DNA of 64,000 bases from Aureimonas populi. Its GTDB lineage: Bacteria > Pseudomonadota > Alphaproteobacteria > Rhizobiales > Rhizobiaceae. Below are positions 8,333-16,614 of this stretch, piece after piece. The notes below the pieces were generated by a model that was not told the origin of the DNA, did not search any database, and saw only the letters and a program-made list of their open reading frames with translations. The position numbers and the translations under genes were made by a program. The stretch spans positions 1,736,001 to 1,800,000 of the forward strand of contig NZ_CP072611.1 of assembly GCF_017815515.1 (NCBI RefSeq), read 5' to 3'. The stretch's first letter is position 1, and the number at the start of each line of letters is the position of its first letter.

Positions 8333-8524
8333 CTAGCGGGGACGATAGACGTAGAGCCAGATGATGCGGACCGCCAACGCGATCAGGATCATCGTCATGG
8401 CGAGGAAGGTGCCATCACCCTTCACCCAAGCCCTCATCGCCGTCCACGGGATCGAGAAGGCGAAGAAAACGCCGACGGCTACCGCGTCACGCCAGTTGTA
8501 TTCGATTCGATATGGTGGGGTCAT
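8333..8524 (-). CDS. 63-residue membrane protein
   Basis: Small hydrophobic protein with two likely membrane segments: AVAVGVFFAFSIPWTAM, and AMTMILIALAVRIIWLYVY. It ends in basic residues (RPR). Weak ribosome binding site (GAGGCT). Similar in style to the 49-residue gene just downstream on the same strand, so the pair may form a small membrane-protein operon in the element. Family unknown. Confidence 0.45.
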   Translation of the reverse strand: MTPPYRIEYNWRDAVAVGVFFAFSIPWTAMRAWVKGDGTFLAMTMILIALAVRIIWLYVYRPR

Positions 8525-8588
8525 CGGCGGAGCCTCGTGCTGGAGTGTCTCTCAAGCTTGGGGCCCCGGTGTGCCGACGTCCAGGCCG

Positions 8589-9002
8589 TCAGTCGGCGGC
8601 GAGGCGACGGTCGGTCAGGAGCATGCAGTAGGCGGCGTTATCAGCCCCGGCCAGCGCCTCAGCGCAGGTGTCATACCAACCCTCCACGAGGGGAGCGCGG
8701 AACCCGCGCTTGTCGAGGAGGCGCGCGCTCCAGGCCCCGCGCACGTCGCGCTCCGGCGAGACGAGGAGCGTCATGCGGGCCGCGTCGTCGTCTTCGTCAT
8801 CGCGAACGGTCGCGCCGATGACGTGACACCACCACTCGGTGCCACCGCAGGGTGCGCACTCGTGCGCCCACGGCGACAGCCGCACGTCGGCGCGCGGCTT
8901 CACCCCCATGACGGCCGCGACCGCCTCCTGCGGCTCGCGCACGTAACCTACGCTCGCCGTCAGCCAGAGCCCCAGCGCCTCGTCGGCCGATCCCATGTCC
9001 AT
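8589..9002 (-). CDS. Hypothetical protein of the mobile element
   Basis: A 137-residue soluble protein I do not recognise. The cluster HECAPCGGTEWWCHV (near residue 47) has a CxxC pair plus a third Cys and His, which could bind zinc. The rest is Ala/Glu-rich with no membrane segment. ATG 9002 or the second Met two codons later may be the start. It lies between the small membrane genes and rep on the same strand and shares their codon use. Confidence 0.5.
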   Translation of the reverse strand: MDMGSADEALGLWLTASVGYVREPQEAVAAVMGVKPRADVRLSPWAHECAPCGGTEWWCHVIGATVRDDEDDDAARMTLLVSPERDVRGAWSARLLDKRGFRAPLVEGWYDTCAEALAGADNAAYCMLLTDRRLAAD

Positions 9003-9109
9003 GTGTCGTCACCCGTTGTGGTCGGCTCCCCTAGCCGTCGCGCCTCTCGTCCCGGATAACGCGCCGGGCGTCAATGGGGAGGAATTTGACGCGCTCGCGG
9101 CCTCGCGGA

Positions 9110-10768
9110 TCAGGCCGCGAGATGCGCGGGGCGTCGGGCCTGCGCGGCCGACAGGATGTCGGCGGGGGTCGGGCGCGGCAGATCGGGGCAGGCCGCCGCC
9201 ACGTCGTCGCAGGCACGGGCGAGACGGTCGCGGGTGTCCGCGCCGCCACGCGTGAGGTCGCCGAGGCGGTCGAGGGCGCGCGAGATGGCAAGGTCCAGCC
9301 GGGCTCGGGCCTCGCGGGCGGCGGCGGCATCGCGGGCGCGCTCGGCTTTCACGCGACGGGCCTCGGCGAGGTCGGCGATGCGCTGGGCGCGCTCCTCTGC
9401 CTCGGCCGACGTGGTGGCGAGGAGCGAGGCGAAGACGGGCGCGTCGATGGCCTCGGCCTCCTCGATCCGGCCGAGGAAGGTCCCGGCGAGGCCCGTCCGC
9501 AGAATGACCTTCCAGGTCGGCGCGGGGACGGTGCCAACGAGCGCCACGTCGTCGGTAAGGTCGAACTTCCCGCCCGCCTCGTCATCCTCATCGGCCTCAA
9601 GCCCGAGGGCGGCGGCGAGGCCCGGGGTAACGACGCACGAGCGCGTGCCCGGCATCACGGCGGCGAACTCTCGCCAGAGGCCATAGCTGCCACGGTCGTC
9701 GGGGTTGGCGATCGCGGCCTCGGCGATGTCCCACGGGGTGCGTCCGGCCGTCCGGCTCTTGTGGCCGGACGCGCCCGCCGCCAGTTCCCATGAGGTGCCC
9801 TTGGCGATGTATTCGCCTGCGGCCTCGGGCGAGGCGGCGATCTCCACGCCTTGGCCTTTCCGGAGGGCCTTGCCGCCGCGCTTCTCTACGGCGCGCATGA
9901 ACCGCGCGATCAGGGCCTCGCCCGCCGCGCGCGCGGCCACGGTGTCGGCGAGGCACGGCATGCCGAAATGGACATGGAAATGCCAGCCGCTCTCGCCGTG
10001 CGTGACCTCGGGCGCAACCAGCACGCCCGCGATGCCGCCGCGCTTGCGCAGGCGGTCCCACGGCGCTCCTCGGCGGGCGGCGGCGAAGGATTCGGTGACG
10101 AGCTTCTTCAGGTCCGTGAGGCGGTCGGTCGGGCCGTGCGAGACGGTCACGAGGCCCATGACGAACGTCCCGCCCCGGTCGGTCGTCGCCTCTACGACGC
10201 GCTGGACTCGTGCCTGCCGGAGCGTGGCGACCGCGGGCGCGCAGGTCGGGCAGAGCCAGCCGGAGCCGCATCGGTAGACCCCCGAGACGAAGGCGCGGGT
10301 GGGGCGGTCGGCGCTCGCGGGGCGCCGGTGGACTCCAATCTCCTCGATGGCGTGACCGGGGCGACCGCACCCGCAGACGGAAGGGCCGCGCTCGTCGGCG
10401 GCAAGACCGACGCGGAGCATGCGGGAGATGCCCGCGAGGAGGTCCCACCGGCGGCGCGTCGTGGGACGTGGGGCGGAAGTCCGCTCGTCCCTCTGCGGCT
10501 CGGCGGCGGGGGTCGCCGTGGTCCTCTGCGCCTCCCCGGCTAGGGGGGTGAATGTAGCTCCTCCTGTGGCAAGGCGGGGCCTCGCGGCCCCGCTGACGGA
10601 AGCTCCCGATGCGGCGACGGCGGAGCCGGCGTGCGAGGTCGCCGAGGCGGGGAAGGACTCGAAGAGGGAAAGGGCGGGAGCCGAAGCCGCGCCGTCGACC
10701 GGCTCGCGCGAGCGGCGGGCGAGGCGCTGGGCGGCGCCCGACTCCGGGGCCGGGCCTCGGTCGATCAT
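9110..10768 (-). CDS. Rolling-circle-type replication initiator (HUH Rep)
   Basis: A 552-residue protein (ATG 10768) that should nick a double-strand origin and start rolling-circle replication. The N-terminal 110 residues are low complexity (Ala/Pro/Arg). The Rep domain follows, with a zinc-binding region (CGCGRPGHAIEE and CGSGWLCPTCAP), the HUH metal motif in WHFHVHFG and the catalytic Tyr in GEYIAKGTSWEL. The C-terminal third is Ala/Arg/Glu-rich and probably coiled coil. An in-frame extension to 10969 lacks a ribosome binding site and enters a hairpin, so I chose 10768; GTG/TTG starts inside are also possible. A Rep in an integrated element suggests replication after excision or a plasmid ancestor. 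Confidence 0.8.
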   Translation of the reverse strand: MIDRGPAPESGAAQRLARRSREPVDGAASAPALSLFESFPASATSHAGSAVAASGASVSGAARPRLATGGATFTPLAGEAQRTTATPAAEPQRDERTSAPRPTTRRRWDLLAGISRMLRVGLAADERGPSVCGCGRPGHAIEEIGVHRRPASADRPTRAFVSGVYRCGSGWLCPTCAPAVATLRQARVQRVVEATTDRGGTFVMGLVTVSHGPTDRLTDLKKLVTESFAAARRGAPWDRLRKRGGIAGVLVAPEVTHGESGWHFHVHFGMPCLADTVAARAAGEALIARFMRAVEKRGGKALRKGQGVEIAASPEAAGEYIAKGTSWELAAGASGHKSRTAGRTPWDIAEAAIANPDDRGSYGLWREFAAVMPGTRSCVVTPGLAAALGLEADEDDEAGGKFDLTDDVALVGTVPAPTWKVILRTGLAGTFLGRIEEAEAIDAPVFASLLATTSAEAEERAQRIADLAEARRVKAERARDAAAAREARARLDLAISRALDRLGDLTRGGADTRDRLARACDDVAAACPDLPRPTPADILSAAQARRPAHLAA

Positions 10769-10947
10769 CGCGGCGTGGAGGCGCGCGGCGATCCCGCCCT
10801 CGGTGGGGCGGTGGGGAGGCAAAATTTGTTGACGCGTTTGGGCTGGGGAGGCTGTCGGCTGGCTGGGAGTATGTCCCAGCCGGGGGGTCACTCGCTGTCG
10901 CCGTTGACGGCGTACGTGCCGATTGTCATCATTGCCCCGCCTACCAG

Positions 10948-10988
10948 AGACCCCCGGGAGCGCCTGCAAGCGCGGTGATCGGGGGTCT
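10948..10988. repeat. Long-looped hairpin upstream of rep
   Basis: Arms AGACCCCCG (10948-10956) and CGGGGGTCT (10980-10988) pair perfectly. The loop holds an inner GCGC...GCGC stem, so the whole can form a branched hairpin. It lies about 180 bp before the chosen rep start. Possible roles are the Rep double-strand origin, leader-mRNA control or a terminator (TTTC follows on the plus strand). Confidence 0.45.
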
Positions 10989-11428
10989 TTCTGTGTCTAG
11001 CGTTCGGTGGATCGGGGCGGGCGTCAAACCGGCGGCGGATTTTAACCGGATAGACGTTAATAAACCTGACCGCGCGCGGCGCGTGGCGGCGCAGCCGACG
11101 CGGGCCGGGCGGAGCGAGGGCGCCCCGTCGAGGCGGCCGGAGGCCGGAGCCCTCCGATGGCATCGGTGGTCGCAAGCTCGACGGCAGGCCATCCCGCGTT
11201 GTCCAGCCCCGGAACGGGGCCGTAGCAGGGCGGAGGCGCGCCGCGCCCCCAAAGCGCCGTAGGTGCGCCGGAGCCCTGTGGTCAAGGCGGGGTGGGCGGA
11301 TCGGTGAGGCGGTGTCTCCTTCCCCCACCCGGACCATAGGTCCGCTCCACCCCTCCCCCAGGGGAGGGGTTCACGCCCCTCGCGGGGCGACGTGGGTGCG
11401 GCCGGATCGCGACGGCTGCGTCGTCACT
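10989..11428. other. Non-coding end region of the element
   Basis: About 440 bp without a supported gene between the rep hairpin and the terminal palindrome. A short A+T-rich patch at roughly 11039-11068 (includes GACGTTAATAAACC) stands out in very G+C-rich DNA and could be an unwinding or single-strand initiation region. The rest is G+C-rich without ribosome binding sites or a family match. Confidence 0.4.
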
Positions 11429-11474
11429 CACCGCCCGCCAAGGACTCGTAGGCGCGAGTCCTTGGCGGGCGGTG
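11429..11474. repeat. Perfect 20-bp inverted repeat near element end
   Basis: Arm CACCGCCCGCCAAGGACTCG at 11429-11448 is repeated exactly as its reverse complement at 11455-11474, with the 6-base loop TAGGCG. There is no T-run, and no gene ends here on either strand, so it is not an ordinary terminator. It lies 110 bp inside the tRNA-Arg 3' end. It may be an origin structure or a recombination-related site. Confidence 0.7.
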
Positions 11475-11486
11475 CTGTCAACAATG

Positions 11487-11507
11487 TTGGTCTAAACTTG
11501 GTCTAAA
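11487..11507. repeat. Direct repeat TTGGTCTAAA x2 next to the tRNA junction
   Basis: TTGGTCTAAA occurs at 11487-11496 and again at 11498-11507, an 11-bp period (one helical turn). Such helically phased direct repeats near an att core are typical arm-type binding sites for integrase or excisionase; that role is inference. Confidence 0.55.
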
Positions 11508-11582
11508 GCGCCGTGGAGATCTAACGCGACCTCGCAGCCGCCTTCGCGACTTCGAAAATCTCCAGCGATTTCAGCGTGTTGA

Positions 11583-11610
11583 TGGCGCGCCCGAAAGGAT
11601 TCGAACCTCT
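11583..11610. other. Predicted attachment site at tRNA-Arg 3' end
   Basis: Integrases of this class usually recombine within the T-arm/acceptor 3' segment of a tRNA and recreate it. This tRNA is intact, its 3' end faces the element, and phased repeats lie just inside. The second copy of the core should be left of the window and is not visible, so the exact limits are unknown. Confidence 0.45.
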
Positions 11611-11659
11611 GACCCCCAGATTCGTAGTCTGGTGCTCTATCCAGCTGAGCTACGGGCGC
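11583..11659 (-). tRNA. tRNA-Arg (anticodon ACG)
   Basis: A 77-nt cloverleaf read on the minus strand. Acceptor GCGCCCG pairs with CGGGCGC, discriminator is G, and CCA is encoded (TGG at 11583-11585). The anticodon loop CTACGAA gives ACG, decoding CGN arginine codons after A-to-I editing. The 3' end faces the mobile element. Confidence 0.97.
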
Positions 11660-11776
11660 CGCCTGAAGGGCTGCGCTTTGGGGCGCTCGCTCTTCGTGGG
11701 CGCTTCCTAGCGGCTCGGTTCGGTGATTGCAAGCCCGTCTTCGCCTCCGTTTTGCACAAAGTGGCCGTTGCGGGGT

Positions 11777-13270
11777 TCAGGGCGCCGGGGCGGCCTCGTC
11801 GTCGCGCGGCGGCAGCTCGATCTCGAACCGGGCGCCGGGGCCCGCGCGCTCGGCATAGCGGATCGTGCCGCCATGCGCCTTGACGATCTCGGCCGCGATC
11901 GCAAGGCCGAGCCCCGTGCCCCCGGCGCGGGTCGAGCCCCGGAAGGCCTGGAAAAGCGTGTTGCGCGCGGGCTCCGAAAGGCCCGGCCCCGTATCCTCGA
12001 CCGCGATCGTGCACCCCCCGTCCGGCTCCTCCCGCGCCTCGACCTGCACGCGCCGCACCACGGCGGCGCTCTCCACGGCGGCCAGCGCGTCGACGGCGTT
12101 CTTCACGAGGTTGGAGAGGGCTCGGTGGAACTGGTCGGGGTCGACATCGACCTCCAGGTCGCGGGGAACGCCGTTGACAAGCTCGGTGCCCGAATCGCCG
12201 GCCGTCGCGGGCGCCTCCAGGATCTCGTCCACCAGGAAGGCCAGCCGCACGCGGCGTTTCACCGGCCGTTCCTCCACCGCCCGGCCATAGGCGAGCACCG
12301 AGCGCGTGTAGCTGAGGGCGCGGTCGAGGCTGCGGATGAGCGTGGGCGCGAATCGCTGCACCTGCGGGTCCTCAATGTCGGAGAGGCGGTCGGACACGAG
12401 CTGTGCGGAGGCGAGCGTGTTGCGCAGGTCATGGTTGATCTTGGCGACGGCAAGCCCGAGATCGGCCAGGTGGCGCTGCTCGCGCAGCGTGCGCGCCAGC
12501 CGGCTCTGCATCTGCGACAGCTCGCGCTCCGCGACGCCGATCTCGTCGTTGCGCGGGGAGGGCTCGATGATCCGGGCCGGGTTCTCCGGGTCCTCCCCGA
12601 AGCGCACCATGGATTCGGTCAGCCGCCGGATCGGCCCGACCAGCGCGCGGTGGATCGCCAGATTGACCAGAAGCCCCGCGAAGAGCGCGATCAGCAGCGA
12701 CACCAGCACGATGTTGATGGAGAAGGCGACCATGGCGCTCTTCAGCGGCCGCTCGGAGATCACCGCCTCGGCCACCATCGAGCCGTCGCCGATGGGGCCG
12801 AGAACGCGCAGCGTGCGTGTGCGGCCCAGAGCCAGCGTCTCCATGGCGCCGGTGATCGAGCCGATGGTCGATTCGCGCGCCAGGTCGATTTCCAGATCCA
12901 CCGTCGGCACGTCCGCCGAGCGGGCCAGCAGCCGCGAGACCCCGTCCGATTCGACCGCGATGAGGTCGGCTTCCAGCGCGCGCAGAAGCTCGGCCTCCCG
13001 CGCCGGGCTGGGCATGGGGCCGCCGTCCTGGCTGCCGGAGGCGAAGCTCGCCACCGCCACCGCTTCCAGCTTGGCGCGCAGCCACTCCTTGCGGAAATGG
13101 GCGACGGAGGGCACGAAGATCACCGCTTCCGCGATGAGGATGGCGATCATCGTCACGCGGACGAGACGCGCGGCCAGATGGTGCGGCAGAGGCGCGCGCG
13201 CCTTGCGCCGCCGCTCTCCGTTCCGATGGCCCCCGCCTCGGGCAACCGCCCGGTCCCGCATCTTCGCCAC
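11777..13270 (-). CDS. Membrane sensor histidine kinase with HAMP domain
   Basis: A 497-residue two-component sensor kinase. TM1 is at about residues 36-56, a periplasmic sensor loop spans about 60-178, and TM2 is at about 179-203. A HAMP linker leads to the phospho-acceptor box KINHDLRNTLASAQ (His near 280). The HATPase domain has NLVKNAVDAL (N box), DTGPGLSEPARNTLF (G1) and GGTGLGLAIA (G2). No receiver domain or partner response regulator lies beside it. The DLRN form of the H box resembles the HPK4/NtrB-like group rather than the HELRTP group. It is the first chromosomal gene next to the tRNA and likely not part of the element. Signal unknown. Confidence 0.85.
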   Translation of the reverse strand: MAKMRDRAVARGGGHRNGERRRKARAPLPHHLAARLVRVTMIAILIAEAVIFVPSVAHFRKEWLRAKLEAVAVASFASGSQDGGPMPSPAREAELLRALEADLIAVESDGVSRLLARSADVPTVDLEIDLARESTIGSITGAMETLALGRTRTLRVLGPIGDGSMVAEAVISERPLKSAMVAFSINIVLVSLLIALFAGLLVNLAIHRALVGPIRRLTESMVRFGEDPENPARIIEPSPRNDEIGVAERELSQMQSRLARTLREQRHLADLGLAVAKINHDLRNTLASAQLVSDRLSDIEDPQVQRFAPTLIRSLDRALSYTRSVLAYGRAVEERPVKRRVRLAFLVDEILEAPATAGDSGTELVNGVPRDLEVDVDPDQFHRALSNLVKNAVDALAAVESAAVVRRVQVEAREEPDGGCTIAVEDTGPGLSEPARNTLFQAFRGSTRAGGTGLGLAIAAEIVKAHGGTIRYAERAGPGARFEIELPPRDDEAAPAP

Positions 13271-13362
13271 GCGCCCTCCATCCGTCCGCTCGACATCCTG
13301 GAACGTGCGAGCGCCTGCGGTGGATGCATAGAGCGGCCCGCCGCGCGATGCGAGGGCGGCAA

Positions 13363-13392
13363 TTGACTTTGCCGCCCTCCTTTCCCTATAAG
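13363..13392 (+). promoter_or_regulatory. Sigma-70-type promoter for rpmH
   Basis: TTGACT (13363-13368) and TATAAG (13387-13392) are separated by 18 bp, in the 240-bp gap upstream of rpmH. This matches a strong housekeeping promoter, as expected for a ribosomal protein gene; transcription probably continues through rnpA and yidC. Confidence 0.7.
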
Positions 13393-13514
13393 CGCCCGAT
13401 CGAGCGAGAGTGCCTTCCGCTAGCGGCTTTGCCGTGCCCGGCGCGCCGCTTCCAAGTCACACGAAGGTTTCACCCGGTTCCAGGGGTCCGCGGTTCGACC
13501 GTGGAGTTTGCATC

Positions 13515-13649
13515 ATGAAGCGCACTTATCAGCCCTCCAAGCTCGTCCGCAAACGCCGTCACGGCTTCCGCGCGCGCATGGCCACCACCGGCGGCCGCCG
13601 CGTCCTGTCGGCCCGCCGCGCCAAGGGCCGCAAGCGCCTTTCGGCCTGA
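13515..13649 (+). CDS. rpmH: 50S ribosomal protein L34
   Basis: A 44-residue basic protein with the canonical L34 pattern: [20 protein letters not shown], then [22 protein letters not shown] structural protein of the large ribosomal subunit. Heads the conserved rpmH-rnpA-yidC-engB order and follows a clear promoter. Full length and no irregularity. Confidence 0.98.
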   Translation: MKRTYQPSKLVRKRRHGFRARMATTGGRRVLSARRAKGRKRLSA

Positions 13650-13673
13650 GCCGGGCAGGGAAGGGGAGCGGAG

Positions 13674-14057
13674 CTGGCATCGCCTGTCCCGCGCCTGAGG
13701 GCGCGCCCTCAATTCCTTGCCGCACGAAGGGGCCGTCGCTTGAACGGCCCCTATTTCTTCGTGGAGGCACTCGATCGCGGCGATGGCGCGCCGGCCCGCT
13801 ACGGGCTGACCGTTACGCGCAAGGTCGGCAACGCAGTGGTGCGCAACCGCATCCGGCGGCGGCTCCGCGAAGCGATCCGCGTCGTTTCGCGGGCTGACAT
13901 GGCCGAGGGCTTCGATTATGTGATCGTCGCCCGCCACGAGCTTCTGGACGCGCCTTTCGAGTCCATCGGTCTCGAGCTTTCGCGGCGGTTTCGGAAAGCC
14001 GCCGACGCACGGGGTGCTCCGCAAGGGCGCCGCTCGCCCACCGGGAACGAGAAGTGA
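13674..14057 (+). CDS. rnpA: Ribonuclease P protein component (CTG start)
   Basis: Protein subunit of RNase P, which processes tRNA 5' ends with the RNA subunit. The family signature is clear: RLRARPQFLAARRGRRLNGP, then YGLTVTRKVGNAVVRNRIRR. The RNR-type basic helix binds RNA. Between the in-frame rpmH stop (13647) and the TTG at 13740 there is no ATG, GTG or TTG, yet the conserved N-terminal motif is encoded upstream of that TTG. The best start is CTG 13674, about 6 bases after AAGGGGAG, giving 127 residues beginning (M)ASPVPRLRARPQF. The TTG at 13740 would remove conserved residues. The stop overlaps the yidC start (TGATG). Confidence 0.9.
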   Translation: MASPVPRLRARPQFLAARRGRRLNGPYFFVEALDRGDGAPARYGLTVTRKVGNAVVRNRIRRRLREAIRVVSRADMAEGFDYVIVARHELLDAPFESIGLELSRRFRKAADARGAPQGRRSPTGNEK

Positions 14058-15859
14058 TGGAAAACAACCGCAATTTCCTCCTGGCGATGGCGCTGTCCAT
14101 CGCGGTGCTGGTGGGCTGGCAGTTCTTCGTCGTCAGCCCCCGCATGGAGGTCGAGCAGTCGAGCGGCGTGACGGCCGAGCCCGGCTCGCTCCAGGCGCCC
14201 ACCGTGCCGGCCGGCGAGCCGCAGGAGCGCGCGTTCATTCCCTCCGGCCCCGAAAGCGTGCCGCTGGAAGGGGAGGCGCCCCAGCCCGCCGCCGCGCCGC
14301 AGGCCGCCGCCGAGGCGCCGCGCGTGGCGATCGACACGCCGCAGCTTGCCGGCACGATCAACCTGCGCGGCGCGCGAATCGACGATCTGCGCCTGAAGAG
14401 CTACCGCGAGACGGTGGACGAGGATTCGCCCAATATCGTCCTCCTGGCGCCCGAGACCGACGCCAACGGCTATTTCGCCGAGTTCGGCTACAGCGGGCAG
14501 AATGTCGGCGAGCTGCCGGGCCCCGCGACCCTGTGGGAGAGTGCCGGCGAGCAGACGCTGACGCCCGCGACGCCGGTCGTGCTCACCTTCACCAACCCGC
14601 AGGGGCTTACCTTTACACGCGAGATTTCCGTCGACGCGAACTATCTGTTCACCGTGACCGACACCGTGCTCAACGAGGGCGGGCAGGCGGTCACGCTGTC
14701 GCCCTACGGCCGCGTCGTGCGCTTCTCCAAGCCCGAGGTCGCCGCCGCCTTCGTGGTGTTCGAAGGGCTGATCGGCGTTCTGGGCGAGGACGGCCTCAAC
14801 GAGATCACCTATTCCTCCATCGAGGACGAGGGCCGCATCTCGCCCCCGCAATCGGGCTTCGGCTGGCTCGGCATCACCGACAAGTACTGGGCGACGGCGC
14901 TGGTGCCGGGCGCCTCCGGCGACGCGGTCTTCCAGCCCAACTTTCGCTATTCGGGCGAGGGCCGCGCCTTCTACCAGTCCGACTATCTGGCGCAGAGCGT
15001 GACGCTGGAGCCCGGCGCGTCGAGCGAGCTGACCAACCGTCTTTTCGCCGGGGCAAAGGTGGTGGGCCTCGTCAAGGCTTATGAGGAGGAGCTGGGCATC
15101 GCCCGCTTCACCCAGCTCATCGACTGGGGCTGGTTCCATTTCATCACCCGGCCGATGTTCACCGCCATCGACTGGATCTACAACTTCACCGGCAATTTCG
15201 GCGTGGCGATCCTTCTCGTCACCGTCTTCATCAAGCTCCTGTTCTTCCCGCTCGCCAACAAGTCGTACAAGTCGATGGCGCAGATGAAGAAGGTGCAGCC
15301 GAGGCTGATGGAGCTGCGCGAGAAATACGGCGACGACCGTGTGAAGCAGCAGCAGGAGATGATGAAGATCTACAAGGAGGAGAAGATCAATCCGGCGGCC
15401 GGCTGCTGGCCGGTGCTGGTGCAGATCCCGGTCTTCTTCGCGCTCTACAAGGTGCTCTACGTCACCATCGAGATGCGCCACGCGCCCTTCTTCGGCTGGA
15501 TTCAGGATCTGGCGGCGCCCGACCCGACCTCGATCTTCAATCTCTTCGGCCTGATCCCGATCTCGCTGCCGCTCTTCCTGATGATCGGCGTCTGGCCGAT
15601 CCTGATGGGCATCACGATGTTCATCCAGATGAAGCTGAACCCGCTGCCGCCGGACCCCACGCAGCAGCTCATCTTCACCTGGATGCCGATCGTCTTCACC
15701 TTCATGCTGGCCACCTTCCCGGCGGGTCTGGTCATCTACTGGACGTGGAACAACTTCCTGTCGATCATCCAGCAGTCCGTCATCATGAAGCGCAACGGCG
15801 CGAAGATCGAGCTGTGGGACAATCTGCGGGCCACCTTCCGAAGAAAGAAGGACGCCTGA
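14057..15859 (+). CDS. yidC: Membrane protein insertase YidC
   Basis: A 600-residue Oxa1/Alb3-family insertase of the inner membrane that inserts proteins alone or with SecYEG. An N-terminal anchor ([20 protein letters not shown]) is followed by a linker rich in Pro/Ala/Glu, then a periplasmic beta domain (about residues 90-340). The conserved C-terminal core has [60 protein letters not shown] and late helices through [20 protein letters not shown]. The hydrophilic-groove region and the length are normal for Gram-negative YidC. The ATG overlaps the rnpA stop by one base, so the two are likely coupled. A terminator follows. Confidence 0.97.
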   Translation: MENNRNFLLAMALSIAVLVGWQFFVVSPRMEVEQSSGVTAEPGSLQAPTVPAGEPQERAFIPSGPESVPLEGEAPQPAAAPQAAAEAPRVAIDTPQLAGTINLRGARIDDLRLKSYRETVDEDSPNIVLLAPETDANGYFAEFGYSGQNVGELPGPATLWESAGEQTLTPATPVVLTFTNPQGLTFTREISVDANYLFTVTDTVLNEGGQAVTLSPYGRVVRFSKPEVAAAFVVFEGLIGVLGEDGLNEITYSSIEDEGRISPPQSGFGWLGITDKYWATALVPGASGDAVFQPNFRYSGEGRAFYQSDYLAQSVTLEPGASSELTNRLFAGAKVVGLVKAYEEELGIARFTQLIDWGWFHFITRPMFTAIDWIYNFTGNFGVAILLVTVFIKLLFFPLANKSYKSMAQMKKVQPRLMELREKYGDDRVKQQQEMMKIYKEEKINPAAGCWPVLVQIPVFFALYKVLYVTIEMRHAPFFGWIQDLAAPDPTSIFNLFGLIPISLPLFLMIGVWPILMGITMFIQMKLNPLPPDPTQQLIFTWMPIVFTFMLATFPAGLVIYWTWNNFLSIIQQSVIMKRNGAKIELWDNLRATFRRKKDA

Positions 15860-15869
15860 GACCGGGCAG

Positions 15870-15891
15870 GGCGGGCCGCAAGGCCCGCTTT
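15870..15891 (+). terminator. Rho-independent terminator after yidC
   Basis: Stem GCGGGCC (15870-15876), loop GCAA, stem GGCCCGC (15881-15887), followed by TTTT. Ends the rpmH-rnpA-yidC unit; engB starts 30 bp later, and read-through is possible. Confidence 0.8.
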
Positions 15892-15921
15892 TGCGTTTCG
15901 GGCCCGTGCGAAGGAGGAATC

Positions 15922-16614
15922 ATGGCCAGCCAAGAAGACAGGGACACCGCGATGGCGGCCGAGGCGTCGACCGCGGAGCGCGAGCAGACGCGGCTCTTCT
16001 TCGTTCGCCCCTGGGTGTTCATTCGCGGCGTGCCGGCGTTGAAGTTCCTGCCGCCCGAGGGGCCGCCGGAAATCGCCTTCGCCGGCCGCTCCAATGTCGG
16101 CAAGTCCTCGCTCATCAACGCGCTTCTCTCGCAGAAGGGCCTTGCGCGCACGTCGAACACGCCCGGCCGCACGCAGGAGCTGAACTACTTCGTGCCGGAC
16201 GGCTATTCGGGCGAGGCGGGGGATCTGCCGCCGCTGGCGGTGGTCGACATGCCCGGCTACGGCTACGCCAAGGCGCCCAAGGAGCAGGTGGACGCCTGGA
16301 CCAAGCTGGTCTTCGACTATCTGCGCGGCCGCTCCACGCTCAAGCGCGTCTTCGTTCTGGTCGATTCGCGCCACGGGCTGAAGACGAACGACACCGAGGT
16401 GCTGGCGCTTCTCGACAAGGCGGCCGTCTCCTACCAGATCGTGCTGACCAAGGCCGACAAGATCTCCGCGCTCGCCATGCCCAAGCTGATGGACGCCACG
16501 ATCGAGGCGATCCGCAAGCGGCCGGCGGCCTATCCGCAGGTGCTCTCCACCTCGTCCGAAAAAGGTGCGGGGCTGGACGATCTACGCGCCGCGATCGCCG
16601 CTCTGGCCGCCTGA
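15922..16614 (+). CDS. engB: Ribosome biogenesis GTP-binding protein EngB/YihA
   Basis: A 230-residue cytoplasmic GTPase needed for 50S assembly and coupled to division. All G motifs are present: G1 [15 protein letters not shown]2 within [15 protein letters not shown]3 [12 protein letters not shown]4 TKADK and G5 near STSSEKG. The start ATG follows AAGGAGGAA at ideal distance. The 40-residue charged N-terminal extension is common in alphaproteobacteria. The 3' end overlaps the convergent phosphatase gene by 33 bp. Confidence 0.97.
   Translation: MASQEDRDTAMAAEASTAEREQTRLFFVRPWVFIRGVPALKFLPPEGPPEIAFAGRSNVGKSSLINALLSQKGLARTSNTPGRTQELNYFVPDGYSGEAGDLPPLAVVDMPGYGYAKAPKEQVDAWTKLVFDYLRGRSTLKRVFVLVDSRHGLKTNDTEVLALLDKAAVSYQIVLTKADKISALAMPKLMDATIEAIRKRPAAYPQVLSTSSEKGAGLDDLRAAIAALAA

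Noticed and set aside
11312..11506. Small open frame near the element end
   Set aside because: It runs through the 20-bp inverted repeat and direct repeats, has no ribosome binding site and no coding character.
13740..14057. rnpA starting at TTG 13740
   Set aside because: This start would delete the conserved N-terminal RNA-binding segment that is encoded in frame just upstream.
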